Both the position numbers and the translations under genes were made by a program. From Dechloromonas sp. CZR5 (lineage in GTDB: Bacteria > Pseudomonadota > Gammaproteobacteria > Burkholderiales > Rhodocyclaceae): 64,000 nucleotides of DNA. Position 1 is the first letter of the stretch. Every line of letters starts with the position of its first letter. This document shows positions 33,959 to 41,657 of this stretch, in pieces. The stretch spans positions 744,001 through 808,000 of the forward strand of contig NZ_VUYQ01000001.1 of assembly GCF_008711155.1 (NCBI RefSeq), read 5' to 3'. Below the pieces are notes generated by a model. The model was not told the origin of the DNA. It was given only the letters and a program-made list of their open reading frames with translations, and ran no database searches.

Positions 33959-34754
33959 GGGAAGTCCTCCGCCAGGCGAACAGCACGACACCCCAGTAGG
34001 TGGCCCAGACCAGCAGTTCGGACAGCGACGGACGGGCGCGATAGCCGGAGAAGTCGGCGATCAGCTTGCCGCCCTTGGTGGTGTCGTCGAGCAGCAGCGA
34101 GGTATCCCACACCGGGTCGAGCAGCGGCGGCAGGTAGCCGGCGCCGATCAGCCGGTCGAGGGCGGCGACGAGCAGTGCCGAGGCCAGTACCAGCAGCAGG
34201 ATGGACGACAGGCGCAACAGCAGGGCGATGTTCAGTTTGGCCAGGCTCTTCGCGGTGACCCAGGCGGTCAGCGCGGCGACGGCCAGGCCGGTGACGGTGC
34301 CGAAGGCGAGAGCGCTCAGCTCGCCACCCTGGGCCAGGCCGTAGAGGAAGATCACCGTTTCGGCGCCTTCGCGGGCCACGGCCAGCGCCGCCACCACAGC
34401 CACCCCGAAGTGGCCGGATTTCTCGGCGGCGGCGGCGAGGTCGGCATGCAGGCGGGCCTTCATGGTTCGGCCGTGCTTGCGCATCCACAGCACCATCTGG
34501 GTGATCAGGCCGGCGGCGACGAACAGCGTGGCGGTCTGGAACAGGTCCAGCGCCTCGCCGGTCAGCTCGTCCTGAACGCCGAGCAGCGCCCAGCCGAGCA
34601 GGCAGGCGAGACCGACGCCGGCCCCCAGACCGAGGAACAGGGCGCGCTTGCCCTTGCCCGTGTCGTCGTTGGCCTGCAACCAGGCGTAAAGGATGCCGGC
34701 GATCAGGAAAGCTTCGAGGCTTTCCCGCCAAACGACAAAAAATGCGTTACCCAT
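33951..34754 (-). CDS. ftrC: Ftr1-family iron permease FtrC-like
   Basis: Seven-helix inner-membrane iron permease of 267 residues. The two iron-binding REXXE motifs of Ftr1/EfeU are present: WRESLEAFLIAG near residue 10 and VAREGAETVIFLYG near residue 149. The protein carries Fe3+ formed from Fe2+ by the periplasmic partners. It sits between the cupredoxin and polyferredoxin genes, as in FtrABCD. MGNAFFVVWRESLEAF is the usual N-terminus of the family. Confidence 0.93.
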   Translation of the reverse strand: MGNAFFVVWRESLEAFLIAGILYAWLQANDDTGKGKRALFLGLGAGVGLACLLGWALLGVQDELTGEALDLFQTATLFVAAGLITQMVLWMRKHGRTMKARLHADLAAAAEKSGHFGVAVVAALAVAREGAETVIFLYGLAQGGELSALAFGTVTGLAVAALTAWVTAKSLAKLNIALLLRLSSILLLVLASALLVAALDRLIGAGYLPPLLDPVWDTSLLLDDTTKGGKLIADFSGYRARPSLSELLVWATYWGVVLFAWRRTSRG

Positions 34755-34831
34755 GCTGTGCTCCGTATTTGCTGGCTTGGTGGTCGGTTACGAGAAAGAC
34801 CACGGTTTTCATATGGCTGGCTGCGGATGGC

Positions 34832-35164
34832 TTATTTGGCGACGATGCGGGCCTGTCCGGTTTCCGGGTGGAAGTCGTCGAAGAACTTGTAGGTCCCCGG
34901 CTTGAGCGGGAAGAACACCATGCTGCGGGTGACGCCTGGGGCGAGCACGAGCTCCTTCTTCAATTCCAGGCTCTCGAATTCCGCCGCGCCCGGTCCTTCG
35001 TTCTTTATTTCCAGGCGGAAACGGGTGTTGGCGGGAACCTCGACGGCCTCGGGGATGATGTGGCCGTTCTTCATCAGGACCTTGAAGGTCGGCATGTCGT
35101 CGGCGACGGCGCAGCCTGCTGCGAACAGCAGGGCCAGCGCGGCGGAATGGAGAGCGTGTTTCAT
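34832..35164 (-). CDS. ftrB: Periplasmic cupredoxin-like protein FtrB-like
   Basis: Exported 110-residue protein with a single cupredoxin fold: signal MKHALHSAALALLFAAGCAVADD, then FKVLMKNGHIIPEAVEVPANTRFRLEIKNEGPGAAEFESLELKKELVLAPGVTRSMVFFPLKPGTYKFFDDFHPETGQARIVAK. It matches the N-domain of EfeO and FtrB, thought to oxidise Fe2+ or hold the metal. The mature domain has no Cys, so it lacks a standard type I copper site. The gap of about 77 bases to the permease gene has no terminator. A cysteine at the signal end leaves lipidation possible. Confidence 0.85.
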   Translation of the reverse strand: MKHALHSAALALLFAAGCAVADDMPTFKVLMKNGHIIPEAVEVPANTRFRLEIKNEGPGAAEFESLELKKELVLAPGVTRSMVFFPLKPGTYKFFDDFHPETGQARIVAK

Positions 35165-35171
35165 GTCTTCC

Positions 35172-36641
35172 TCAATAGGAAATGTTGGCGCGGACCGCGA
35201 AGACCTTGACCGACTTGGCATCGGCATTCCCGCCACCGTTGGTGACGTACTGGAAGTCCGGCGACAGTTCGAATTGCGGCGACAGGCGGTAGCGGTAATA
35301 GATTTCCATCACCTTCTCGGCCCCCTGTGGGGTGAACGCATAGGCCAGCTGGCTCTGGTTGTCGTCCAGCCAGGCCGATTGCGCGCTGGTACGGTAGGCC
35401 TTGCCGGCTTGCAGCCAGGCGCCGGCGATACCGATGGCGTCGGCCCCCCGGTTCCAGTAGCCACCCGAGAATTCGGCGCCGACCGTGGCGGCCTGGTTGA
35501 AGGACAGCTCGCCCTTGATCATCTTGCCGTAGCGGGCGAAGACGGTGACGCCGTCGCCAATGCGCTGGTCGATGGAGACGCCGATGCCGGTGTGGCGGGC
35601 GGTGTCGCCGGTGTATTCGATCCCCTGGCTGCGGTTCCAGCCGTACAGGCGGTAATTGCCGGGCAGGCCGTCGAAGCGCAGCTGTTTTTCCACCTGCGCC
35701 ATCAGCAACGGCGACGCCAGGCTGTGCTGGTAGTTGGCGCCCTTGCTGCCGGCGCCGAAAACGCCGAACGATACGCGCCACGGTTGCGGCTTGTCGAACC
35801 AGTTGAGGTAGGACGCGACGAAGCCCGGCTGGAAGCCGTTGGCATCCACCCCGACTTCGCGGCCGGCATCGAGCAGCGGGTTGTGCAGGAAGACGGAATT
35901 CAGGAATTGCTTCGACTCGTCGCCGGCACCCTTGTTCTGGTCGAAGAAGCCGAAGATGTCCATCTTGCCGAAGGTCAGCTCCAGCGTTTCCCGCGAGTAA
36001 GGCTTGAAGCCGAACAGCGGCAGGGGAATGGCCGCCTGATACCAGGCCTGGCCGAGGATGGTTACCGAATCGTCCGGGCTGGCGCCGGAGGCGCGGAAGG
36101 CAAGTGCGTTCGGGGTGTTGGCGAACAGCCGAAGATTCGAGAAGGGGGCGTTGAGACCGAGGCCCTGGCCCATGCGCAGGTGGGCGAACAGCTTGTGTTC
36201 GATGTCGCCGACCGGCTTGAGCGGCAGCTCGACCGAAATGTCGGCCCGGTAGTTCAACTGGCTGGTACCGTTTTCCACGCTATCCGGCAAACCGATGGCC
36301 TTCTGGCCGACGGTAGCCAGCGAAGCGCCGACCTTGATGCCTTCGAGGCCTTCGGCGATCTTCTGGGCCTTTCTCATGTTCAGCTGGTCTTTTTCCACCC
36401 CCTTCAGGCGCACCGTCAGTTCCGGCTCGTTCTCCGACAGGCGGGGGCTGTCCAGCGCCTGGGCGACCCTGGTGTTCTCGCCCTTCAGCGACTGGACTTC
36501 CTTTTCCAGCTCGGCATTGCGGGATTCGAGCTTTTCCATGCGTTCCATGAGCTTTTGCAGCATGGCGGCGTCGGATGCGGCCAGTGCGGGCATGGCCAAG
36601 CCCGCCGCGACCAGCGCAGCGGTCAGTTTGGCGAGCTGCAT
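35172..36641 (-). CDS. OprB-like outer-membrane porin with coiled-coil N-terminus
   Basis: A 489-residue outer-membrane protein. The signal peptide (LTAALVAAGLAMPALAAS) is followed by a heptad coiled coil (MLQKLMERMEKLESRNAELEKEVQSLKGEN, residues 28-60) that could trimerise it, then a barrel domain with beta-strand pattern (FGKMDIFGFFDQNKGAGDE, ANYQHSLASPLLMAQVEKQL, FARYGKMIKGELSFNQAATVGAEFSGGYW) ending in aromatic Tyr (RANISY). This is the carbohydrate-porin OprB/AlgE-like fold. Its place between the P19 and cupredoxin genes, three and seven bases apart, strongly suggests it lets iron or an iron complex into the periplasm for the Ftr system; FtrABCD operons usually lack it. Confidence 0.82.
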   Translation of the reverse strand: MQLAKLTAALVAAGLAMPALAASDAAMLQKLMERMEKLESRNAELEKEVQSLKGENTRVAQALDSPRLSENEPELTVRLKGVEKDQLNMRKAQKIAEGLEGIKVGASLATVGQKAIGLPDSVENGTSQLNYRADISVELPLKPVGDIEHKLFAHLRMGQGLGLNAPFSNLRLFANTPNALAFRASGASPDDSVTILGQAWYQAAIPLPLFGFKPYSRETLELTFGKMDIFGFFDQNKGAGDESKQFLNSVFLHNPLLDAGREVGVDANGFQPGFVASYLNWFDKPQPWRVSFGVFGAGSKGANYQHSLASPLLMAQVEKQLRFDGLPGNYRLYGWNRSQGIEYTGDTARHTGIGVSIDQRIGDGVTVFARYGKMIKGELSFNQAATVGAEFSGGYWNRGADAIGIAGAWLQAGKAYRTSAQSAWLDDNQSQLAYAFTPQGAEKVMEIYYRYRLSPQFELSPDFQYVTNGGGNADAKSVKVFAVRANISY

Positions 36642-36644
36642 GGC

Positions 36645-37190
36645 TTAGTACCCGCCCTTCTTGCCGATACCGACATAGGTGAATTCGTATTCGACTTCGA
36701 TGGGCTTGAACCACGGGCGAACGCCGGTGGCGCGGTCGGTGTGGCGGCCGAAGTGGGCATGCGGGTTGGCCGACGGCGGCAGGACGTTGTACTTCACCTT
36801 GTACTTGCCCGGACCGGCCAGTTTCACGTTGTCGCCGTAGTGCGGGCCGTCGTTGGCGACCATGGGCATGAATTCGCCGGCGACCTTGTAGTCGCTGCCG
36901 ATCTTGGTGACTTCGAACTTGACGACGAGGTAGGGAATCCACGCGCCTTCCTCGAAGCCGTTCGGGTTGTTGGCCAGCGCGTGAATATCGGCCTCGAGGT
37001 GGATGTCGGAATCGGACGCCTTGCGCATGTGGCCTTCCGGTTCCATTTCGACCGGTTGCAGGTAAACGGCGGCGATTTCCATACCGGCCCGTTGTTGCGG
37101 CACGCCGATCGGGTATTCGATGGCGAGGGCCGGTGCGGACAGCGTGGCGACCAGCGCGAGGCCGGCGATGAGTTTCTTGGCGAATTGCAT
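36645..37190 (-). CDS. ftrA: Periplasmic P19/FtrA-type iron-binding protein
   Basis: High-affinity iron transport protein of 181 residues. A signal peptide MQFAKKLIAGLALVATLSAPALA precedes a P19 (Tpd) domain with conserved metal-binding patches: EYPIGVPQQRAGMEIAAVYLQPVEMEP, SDIHLEADIHALANN, EFMPMVANDGPHYGDN and ANPHAHFGRHTDRATGVRPWFKPI. The His and Met residues in these are those that bind Cu and Fe in Campylobacter P19. It delivers Fe2+ or Fe3+ to the permease. It is the first gene of the ftr block; the 125 bases to exbD hold no evident terminator, so readthrough from the Fur-controlled hemP promoter is likely. Confidence 0.92.
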   Translation of the reverse strand: MQFAKKLIAGLALVATLSAPALAIEYPIGVPQQRAGMEIAAVYLQPVEMEPEGHMRKASDSDIHLEADIHALANNPNGFEEGAWIPYLVVKFEVTKIGSDYKVAGEFMPMVANDGPHYGDNVKLAGPGKYKVKYNVLPPSANPHAHFGRHTDRATGVRPWFKPIEVEYEFTYVGIGKKGGY

Positions 37191-37315
37191 GACTTGCTCC
37201 CTGAACTCCCCTGGCTGGCTGCCTTGAACTCGTCCGCTATCTGATGTGGCGGATCTTCTGCGGGCAATCTGGCTTGAGGATGACTGCGTTGATGAAAATG
37301 ACTGAAAAATCGTGC

Positions 37316-37741
37316 TTAGCGTTGCTCGTTACCGGGTTGAGTGACGAAACCGATCTTGGTGAGACCGGCCCGACGAGCTGCGCTCATCGTTTCGGCGACC
37401 GTTTCGTAGCGCGTATCCCGGTCGGCCTTGAGGTGCATCTCGACATTGGCGTCCTGGGCCACGGCTTCGCGGAATTTCTGCTCCAGGCCGTTGCGGTCGA
37501 CCGTGGCGTTGCCGACATAGATCAGGTTCTCGCCGGTGATCGACACCTGCAGCGTCATCGGCTTTTCCGGCGTCGGCGTGCTGGCGGCGCGCGGCAACTC
37601 GACCGGGACCGAGTGCGTCATCAACGGCGCGGTGATGATGAAGATGATCAGCAGCACCAGCATCACGTCCACCAGTGGCGTCATGTTGATTTCCGCCGTC
37701 GGCATCTGGCTGCCGGTCGAATTGAAGGAACCGATGGCCAT
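37316..37741 (-). CDS. exbD: Biopolymer transport protein ExbD
   Basis: Single-helix inner-membrane subunit of the TonB energy complex, 141 residues. It shows MPTAEINMTPLVDVMLVLLIIFIITAPLMT with the essential Asp in TPLVDVML, then a periplasmic domain (LQVSITGENLIYVGNATVDRNGLEQKF). The true start is MAIGSFN at 37741; the frame is open upstream into exbB. It follows exbB by one base, giving the order tonB-exbB-exbD. Confidence 0.95.
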   Translation of the reverse strand: MAIGSFNSTGSQMPTAEINMTPLVDVMLVLLIIFIITAPLMTHSVPVELPRAASTPTPEKPMTLQVSITGENLIYVGNATVDRNGLEQKFREAVAQDANVEMHLKADRDTRYETVAETMSAARRAGLTKIGFVTQPGNEQR

Positions 37742-37742
37742 G

Positions 37743-38486
37743 TTATGCGGCCTCCGTGGCGGCACGGGCGCGCATCGGGTGAATCTGGGCGCTGTTGGCG
37801 ACGAAGGGCTTGCCGACGGTGAAGAAGGCGTGCAGGTCGTGGGCGAAGGCGTCGAGATCGGCCAGCACGACGCGGTTGGCGCGGGTGAAGGCGTTGTAGG
37901 CGAAGACGGCGGGCAGCGCGACGGCGAGGCCGGCGGCGGTCATGATCAGCGCCTCGCCGACCGGGCCGGCGACCTTTTCCAGCGCCGCCTGGCCGGACAG
38001 GCCGATGGCGACCAGCGCGTGGTAGATGCCCCACACCGTGCCGAACAGACCGACGAAGGGCGCGGTGGCGCCGGTGGTGGCGAGCAGGGTCAGGCCGTTC
38101 TCCATGCCGGCCTGGGTGGTGGACAGCTGCTGGCGCAGGGCGCGCTCCATCTGCTCGGCCGGGTCGAAGCGGGACGCCAGGCGGCCGGTGACGGCTTCGC
38201 ATTCGTGGTTGCAGCAGTTGGCCTGCTCGGCGAGCTGGGCATAGGGGCTGTCTTCGCCGCCCTGGCGCAGCTTTTCGATGCCTTCGGCGACGCTGGTCGC
38301 CGCCCAGAAACCGGCAACTGCCTTGGCGGCACGGCGGGTGCGATACCAGTCCCAGGCCTTGGCCAGGATCAGGTACCAACTGGCGATCGACATGGCGGCC
38401 AGGACGTAGGCGACGCTATGCGAGACGATGTCGCCGGACGCCCACAGGTGGGCGAAGCCGAAGGCGTTTTGTGCGGTTTCCTGCAT
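37743..38486 (-). CDS. exbB: Biopolymer transport protein ExbB
   Basis: Inner-membrane protein of 247 residues with three helices that, with ExbD, converts proton flow into TonB movement. The first helix segment (SVAYVLAAMSIASWYLILAKAWDWYR), the ENGLTLLATTGATAPFVGLFGTVWGIYHAL motif and GEALIMTAAGLAVALPAVFAYNAF are the ExbB/TolQ signatures. The ATG at 38486 is immediately behind the tonB stop; the longer open frame reads antisense-like noise from tonB and is wrong. Confidence 0.95.
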   Translation of the reverse strand: MQETAQNAFGFAHLWASGDIVSHSVAYVLAAMSIASWYLILAKAWDWYRTRRAAKAVAGFWAATSVAEGIEKLRQGGEDSPYAQLAEQANCCNHECEAVTGRLASRFDPAEQMERALRQQLSTTQAGMENGLTLLATTGATAPFVGLFGTVWGIYHALVAIGLSGQAALEKVAGPVGEALIMTAAGLAVALPAVFAYNAFTRANRVVLADLDAFAHDLHAFFTVGKPFVANSAQIHPMRARAATEAA

Positions 38487-38487
38487 G

Positions 38488-39129
38488 TTATTGCTCCAAT
38501 TTGAAAATGATCGGGACCAGTACCCAGCTCTGCACGGCGGTGTCGCCGCGCTTGGCGGGAATGAATTTCCAGTTGCGGACGGTCTTCTGTGCCGAATCGT
38601 CCAGGCGCTGGCTGCCGGATGAGGTCTTGATCTCGACGTTGTCGGCCGTACCTTGCGCGCTGACCGAGACGCGCAGGATGACCTTGCCTTCTTCGCCCAT
38701 GCGCCGGGACAGCGGCGGGTAGGGCGGGGCCGGGTTCTTGAGGTAATCGGCATCGAAGCGGGCCTGGACGACGGGCTCGGGAGCCGGTGGGGCGGGCGGC
38801 GCGGGTTTGATTTCCGGTGGCGTGGCAACGGGTGCCGTCGGTGCCGGGGCGCTACTTTGCGTGGCTTCGATGACCGGGACCGGCTGGGGGCGTTGCGGTG
38901 TCGTTTGCTGGCGTACCGGTTGTGGCTTGACGACCGGCAGCGGCTTGGTTTCGGGCGGTTTTTCCTGCGCTGGCTGGATCAGGTCGACGACCAGCGGCAT
39001 TTCCATGATCTGCGGTACGACCGTCTTGCTGGCCATGACAATCAGGATGACCCCGATGTGGGCGCCGACAACGATCCCGAGAAGACCGCCGCGGCGGGCT
39101 GTGGGTGGGCGGGAGAGGGCGTAACTCAT
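38488..39129 (-). CDS. tonB: Energy transducer TonB
   Basis: Periplasm-spanning protein of 213 residues that couples the ExbBD motor to outer-membrane receptors. It has one N-terminal helix (GIVVGAHIGVILIVMASKTV), a Pro/Lys/Thr-rich spacer (residues 50-130, PETKPLPVVKPQPVRQ...) and the C-terminal TonB domain (RFDADYLKNPAPPYPPLSRRMGEEGKVILRVSVSAQG). The start MSYALSRPP at 39129 was preferred over one 30 bases upstream. It probably serves the two TonB receptors of this window. Confidence 0.95.
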   Translation of the reverse strand: MSYALSRPPTARRGGLLGIVVGAHIGVILIVMASKTVVPQIMEMPLVVDLIQPAQEKPPETKPLPVVKPQPVRQQTTPQRPQPVPVIEATQSSAPAPTAPVATPPEIKPAPPAPPAPEPVVQARFDADYLKNPAPPYPPLSRRMGEEGKVILRVSVSAQGTADNVEIKTSSGSQRLDDSAQKTVRNWKFIPAKRGDTAVQSWVLVPIIFKLEQ

Positions 39130-39231
39130 AGGTTTTGCTTCAGTGTCGCCCCATAGCACGGCAAAAAACCCTTGGCTTGCTGGCGTTCGGCTTGCTGGCT
39201 GTGGGAACGAGAGGTTTACAACGGAGGGAAA

Positions 39232-39408
39232 CTACTTGGTCAGGATCAGCTTGTTTTCACGAGTCACACGCAGCAGGTAGCGCTGGCCGGCGTGTTCGAT
39301 TTCAACGGCCGGGGCGCCGCGCATGAGTGTTCCGCTATCGATGCGCGGGCGCTGGGCGCCGGGGAGGCTGGCCAAGGTCGGGGCGGGCGGTTTGGGCTGG
39401 TTGTTCAT
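39232..39408 (-). CDS. hemP: Hemin uptake protein HemP
   Basis: Small protein of 58 residues, below the usual length cut-off. The sequence starts MNNQPKPPAPTLASLPGAQ and ends YLLRVTRENKLILTK, with RIDSGTLMRGAPAVEIEHAGQ in the centre; this IDS-x-x-L(F/M)-G pattern and the LRVTRxxKLILTK end are diagnostic of HemP/HmuP. In betaproteobacteria HemP is a regulatory activator or uptake helper induced by iron starvation. It heads the hemP-tonB-exbB-exbD transcript. An overlapping Fur site and promoter precede it. Confidence 0.9.
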   Translation of the reverse strand: MNNQPKPPAPTLASLPGAQRPRIDSGTLMRGAPAVEIEHAGQRYLLRVTRENKLILTK

Positions 39409-39437
39409 GGCGCTAAAAACAAACGAGAATGGTTTGC

Positions 39438-39467
39438 ATTATTTAGTTAATGAGAATTATTGTCAAC
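39438..39467 (-). promoter_or_regulatory. Fur-controlled promoter of hemP-tonB-exbBD (and ftr)
   Basis: On the minus strand TTGACA (39466-39461) and AATAAT (39443-39438) are spaced by 17 bases and form a near-consensus sigma70 promoter. The Fur box AATGAGAATTATTGTCAAC (39449-39467) covers the -35 and spacer. A second weaker half-box (AACGAGAAT) lies at 39422-39430. Confidence 0.8.
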
Positions 39468-39507
39468 AAATGTTTGGGCATTACGAGAGTTGCCGGTATC
39501 TCCGGGT

Positions 39508-40812
39508 TCAACCGGTCGCGGCGCCTGTCGTTTCTTCGCCGCACAGGTCGGCGAGAATCCGCCCGAAACCGGAGACGCCGCCGCGTTTGACGAAGAGGCA
39601 GGGCTTGCCGGTCCGCTTGCATTGCTCCTTTACCCGCCAGTAGGCGTTGTGGCTGATGCAGCCGGACTGGCAGATGACCAGGTCGGCTGCCGCCAGCGCG
39701 CCGTCGATCCGGTGCAGGCTCTCTTCCAGTCCGCCGTCGTGGTGCAGGAAGCGGCCGCCCTGGCGCTCGACCGCATCGCGGTAGGCATCCATGGCGCCGG
39801 AGCGGCCGCCGACACACAGCACGCACTTGCCATCGAGCGATTCGGCGGCGCTTTCTCGCAGCGATGCCGCGTTCGGTATCGGTGGTTTCACGGTATCCAC
39901 GGGGCGGTCAGCCGTATTTCCCCGTTCGTCAAGCTGGCGGCTCAGACGTTCCAGCATGTCCGCCTGGTCGCGGCATTGGGCGACCAGCGCGCTGGCCCGT
40001 GCTTCGGCATCCTCGGCGCGGCGGGCCAGGGCTTGCCGCTGGCGCAGATCGGGAATGCTGTCGCGCAGCTTGGCCAGATCGGCCGACAGGCGGGCAATGC
40101 AGGCATCCCGTCCGGCCTGCTCGGCGCGCAGTTCGGTCAGCCGTTCGCCCAGGGCCCGGGTCTCGCTGGCCTTTTCGTTGCGGGCCGCTTCGGCATCCTG
40201 GCGCAGGGTGTCGACCTGGCGGCGCAGTTCGGCATTTTCCGCTCGCAGTGCCTGCAGCGCCTTGAGGTCGGTGCGCGTTCCCGTGCCGACCTGATGCTGG
40301 ATCATGTGGATGTCACCGTAGATTTCGTGCTCCAGCAGGCTGTCGCAGGCCGGGTGTGTCCACGCCGCCCATAGTGCGCCGGGCAGTTCCATGCCGCTGG
40401 CCACGGCTTCCTGCCACAGGCGGCGCACGCCTTCTGCTGTTTTGCTGGTGGCAAAGCGGCGAACGGTCAGGGCGTAGCGTTTTTCCAGCGTTTTATGCAG
40501 CAGCTCGGCGAGTGCCGTGCGGCTCTCGCAGGCGCCGACGGCGGTCGTGTGCAGCACGAAGTCGCTGGTGTCGCGGGGCAAATGCATGACTTTATTCATC
40601 AAGGTGCGCAGCTCGTTCACCGCGAAGCAGGTGCCGACGACCGGGCAGTGGAATTTATGGGGGATATCCCAGAGATGGCGGCGACGGGATGAGTTCACCG
40701 TCTCCGGCTGCTCGGCCTGCGGGCGATTGAGAAAGCCGGTATCGATTTCCGGGGCGGGGGCGTTTTTGGCGGCGAACAGGCCGCCGGCGACATGAAACGG
40801 GTGATCGGGCAT
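39508..40812 (-). CDS. DUF2325 domain protein with coiled coil
   Basis: Cytoplasmic protein of 434 residues. The N-terminal part (RRHLWDIPHKFHCPVVGTCFAVNELRTLMNK) has conserved Cys/His residues; the centre (residues 190-295) is a long coiled coil (LKALQALRAENAELRRQVDTLRQDAEAARNEK); the C-terminus is a DUF2325 domain (KCVLCVGGRSGAMDAYRDAVERQGGRFLHHDGGLEESLHRIDGALAAADLVICQSGCISHNAYWRVKEQCKRTGKPCLFVKRGG). DUF2325 proteins are widespread but uncharacterised; several carry metal-like Cys/His sets. Here it is the last gene of a Fur-controlled operon, so an iron-starvation role is inferred. Confidence 0.85.
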   Translation of the reverse strand: MPDHPFHVAGGLFAAKNAPAPEIDTGFLNRPQAEQPETVNSSRRRHLWDIPHKFHCPVVGTCFAVNELRTLMNKVMHLPRDTSDFVLHTTAVGACESRTALAELLHKTLEKRYALTVRRFATSKTAEGVRRLWQEAVASGMELPGALWAAWTHPACDSLLEHEIYGDIHMIQHQVGTGTRTDLKALQALRAENAELRRQVDTLRQDAEAARNEKASETRALGERLTELRAEQAGRDACIARLSADLAKLRDSIPDLRQRQALARRAEDAEARASALVAQCRDQADMLERLSRQLDERGNTADRPVDTVKPPIPNAASLRESAAESLDGKCVLCVGGRSGAMDAYRDAVERQGGRFLHHDGGLEESLHRIDGALAAADLVICQSGCISHNAYWRVKEQCKRTGKPCLFVKRGGVSGFGRILADLCGEETTGAATG

Positions 40813-40875
40813 GGTCAGACTCCGGGCAAGGCAATTGGCTGGCTGACCGGGGTTCCCGGGGGGCTGGCTGAGGGA

Positions 40876-41304
40876 TCAGGTGTTGGCGTCTTCGGAGACG
40901 CGGGTTTGCAGATGGTCGAGCGCACGAGCCCGCGCCGTGCGCAGGCGTTCGCACTCGCCATGGGCGATACGCAGGCTGCGGTTGAGGCGGCAGACCCGAC
41001 GGGCGGCATCGATCAGAGCGTCGTTTTCGGCACGCAAGGCCACCAATTGCTGGCCGAGGGCGACGATGGTCTGTCCATTTTCGAGTTCGTCCAGGCGCTG
41101 GCGCAATTGCCGCTTTTCCTCGGTCAGGCGATTGATCTCGTTGGTTAGCGTCACGCTTTCGCGAACGCCTTTGATGGCCGCTTGCCGCAGCGCCTGGCGG
41201 GCTTCGCGAAGGGCCTTGCGCAGCCGGGTTTCCGCTGCGCCTTCCGGGTCGCTGTCTGCGCCTGAGCGCGCCAGGATGCTGCGATCCTTAAGCGGGGCAA
41301 GCAT
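40876..41304 (-). CDS. Coiled-coil hypothetical protein
   Basis: A 142-residue protein starting MLAPLKDRSILARSGADSD, with AGGAG 8 bases before its ATG. Residues 25-130 are nearly all helical, with heptads (RLRKALREARQALRQAAIKGVRES..., EINRLTEEKRQLRQRLDELENGQ). No signal peptide. Unrecognised; its coiled coil could pair with that of the DUF2325 protein encoded next, 63 bases downstream. Part of the Fur-controlled operon by position. Confidence 0.7.
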   Translation of the reverse strand: MLAPLKDRSILARSGADSDPEGAAETRLRKALREARQALRQAAIKGVRESVTLTNEINRLTEEKRQLRQRLDELENGQTIVALGQQLVALRAENDALIDAARRVCRLNRSLRIAHGECERLRTARARALDHLQTRVSEDANT

Positions 41305-41494
41305 GGCGATTCTCCTGGCAGGACAGGCGAGCGCTGGCTCGTTCGCAGAGCTTGCGGGTGTCATCGTCGATATCGTCTGCATCGCAGATCTGGTCGAGCA
41401 GGCGGGCGGCGTTGTGCGCCGAGTGGATGCAGCCGGTTTCTTCGTGCAACAGCAGCAGGCTCAAGGCACCGGCCCATATTTCGCGGGAAGGCAT
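41288..41494 (-). CDS. Small hypothetical protein
   Basis: A 68-residue protein, MPSREIWAGALSLLLLHEETGCIHSAHNAARLLDQI..., with GAGGAG six bases before the start. It has four Cys and several His and Asp residues (C in GCIHSAH, ICDADDIDDDT, KLCER, LSCQENRHACPA), a pattern that might bind metal, and a hydrophobic first third. No family recognised. It overlaps the coiled-coil gene by 17 bases and its ribosome site overlaps the stop of the 25-residue peptide, so translation of all three is likely coupled. Confidence 0.65.
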   Translation of the reverse strand: MPSREIWAGALSLLLLHEETGCIHSAHNAARLLDQICDADDIDDDTRKLCERASARLSCQENRHACPA

Positions 41495-41504
41495 GGCGTG
41501 CTCC

Positions 41505-41582
41505 TCAGGCCGGAAAGGCGATGACCAGCGCTGCGCCGAGCAGCAGGGCGGCAATCGAGACGTGAACGATCAGGCTGTTCAT
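41505..41582 (-). CDS. 25-residue Fur-controlled membrane peptide
   Basis: A peptide beginning MNSLIVHVSIAALLLG and ending VIAFPA: one hydrophobic helix of about 20 residues with almost no soluble part. It is below common length limits, but it has an ideal ribosome site (GGAGGT at 41591-41586, 4 bases before the ATG) and lies just 14 bases from a perfect Fur palindrome, and the next gene's ribosome site overlaps its stop. These features make it a likely real gene and the leader of the DUF2325 operon. It may be a small membrane regulator or an assembly factor; function unknown. Confidence 0.6.
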   Translation of the reverse strand: MNSLIVHVSIAALLLGAALVIAFPA

Positions 41583-41595
41583 GGCACCTCCAATA

Positions 41596-41657
41596 GATGA
41601 GAACTATTCTCATCATAAAGATTTTTTCTTGGTTTGCAAATGAGAATTGTTACTGTT
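41596..41657 (-). promoter_or_regulatory. Fur-controlled promoter of the DUF2325 operon
   Basis: A perfect palindrome GATGAGAACTATTCTCATC at 41596-41614 and a second Fur-like box AATGAGAATTGTTACTGTT at 41639-41657. Between them on the minus strand lie -35 TTGCAA (41639-41634) and -10 TATGAT (41617-41612) with a 16-base spacer, so bound Fur would cover both promoter elements. Confidence 0.78.

Noticed and set aside
34902..37244. 780-residue open frame on the plus strand
   Set aside because: It is antisense to the ftr operon genes, has repetitive low-complexity composition of a shadow frame in GC-rich DNA, and no domain or ribosome site.
38487..38828. N-terminal extension of ExbB
   Set aside because: It overlaps tonB in another frame and has the Arg/Ser/Pro-rich composition of noise; ExbB homologues start near 38486.
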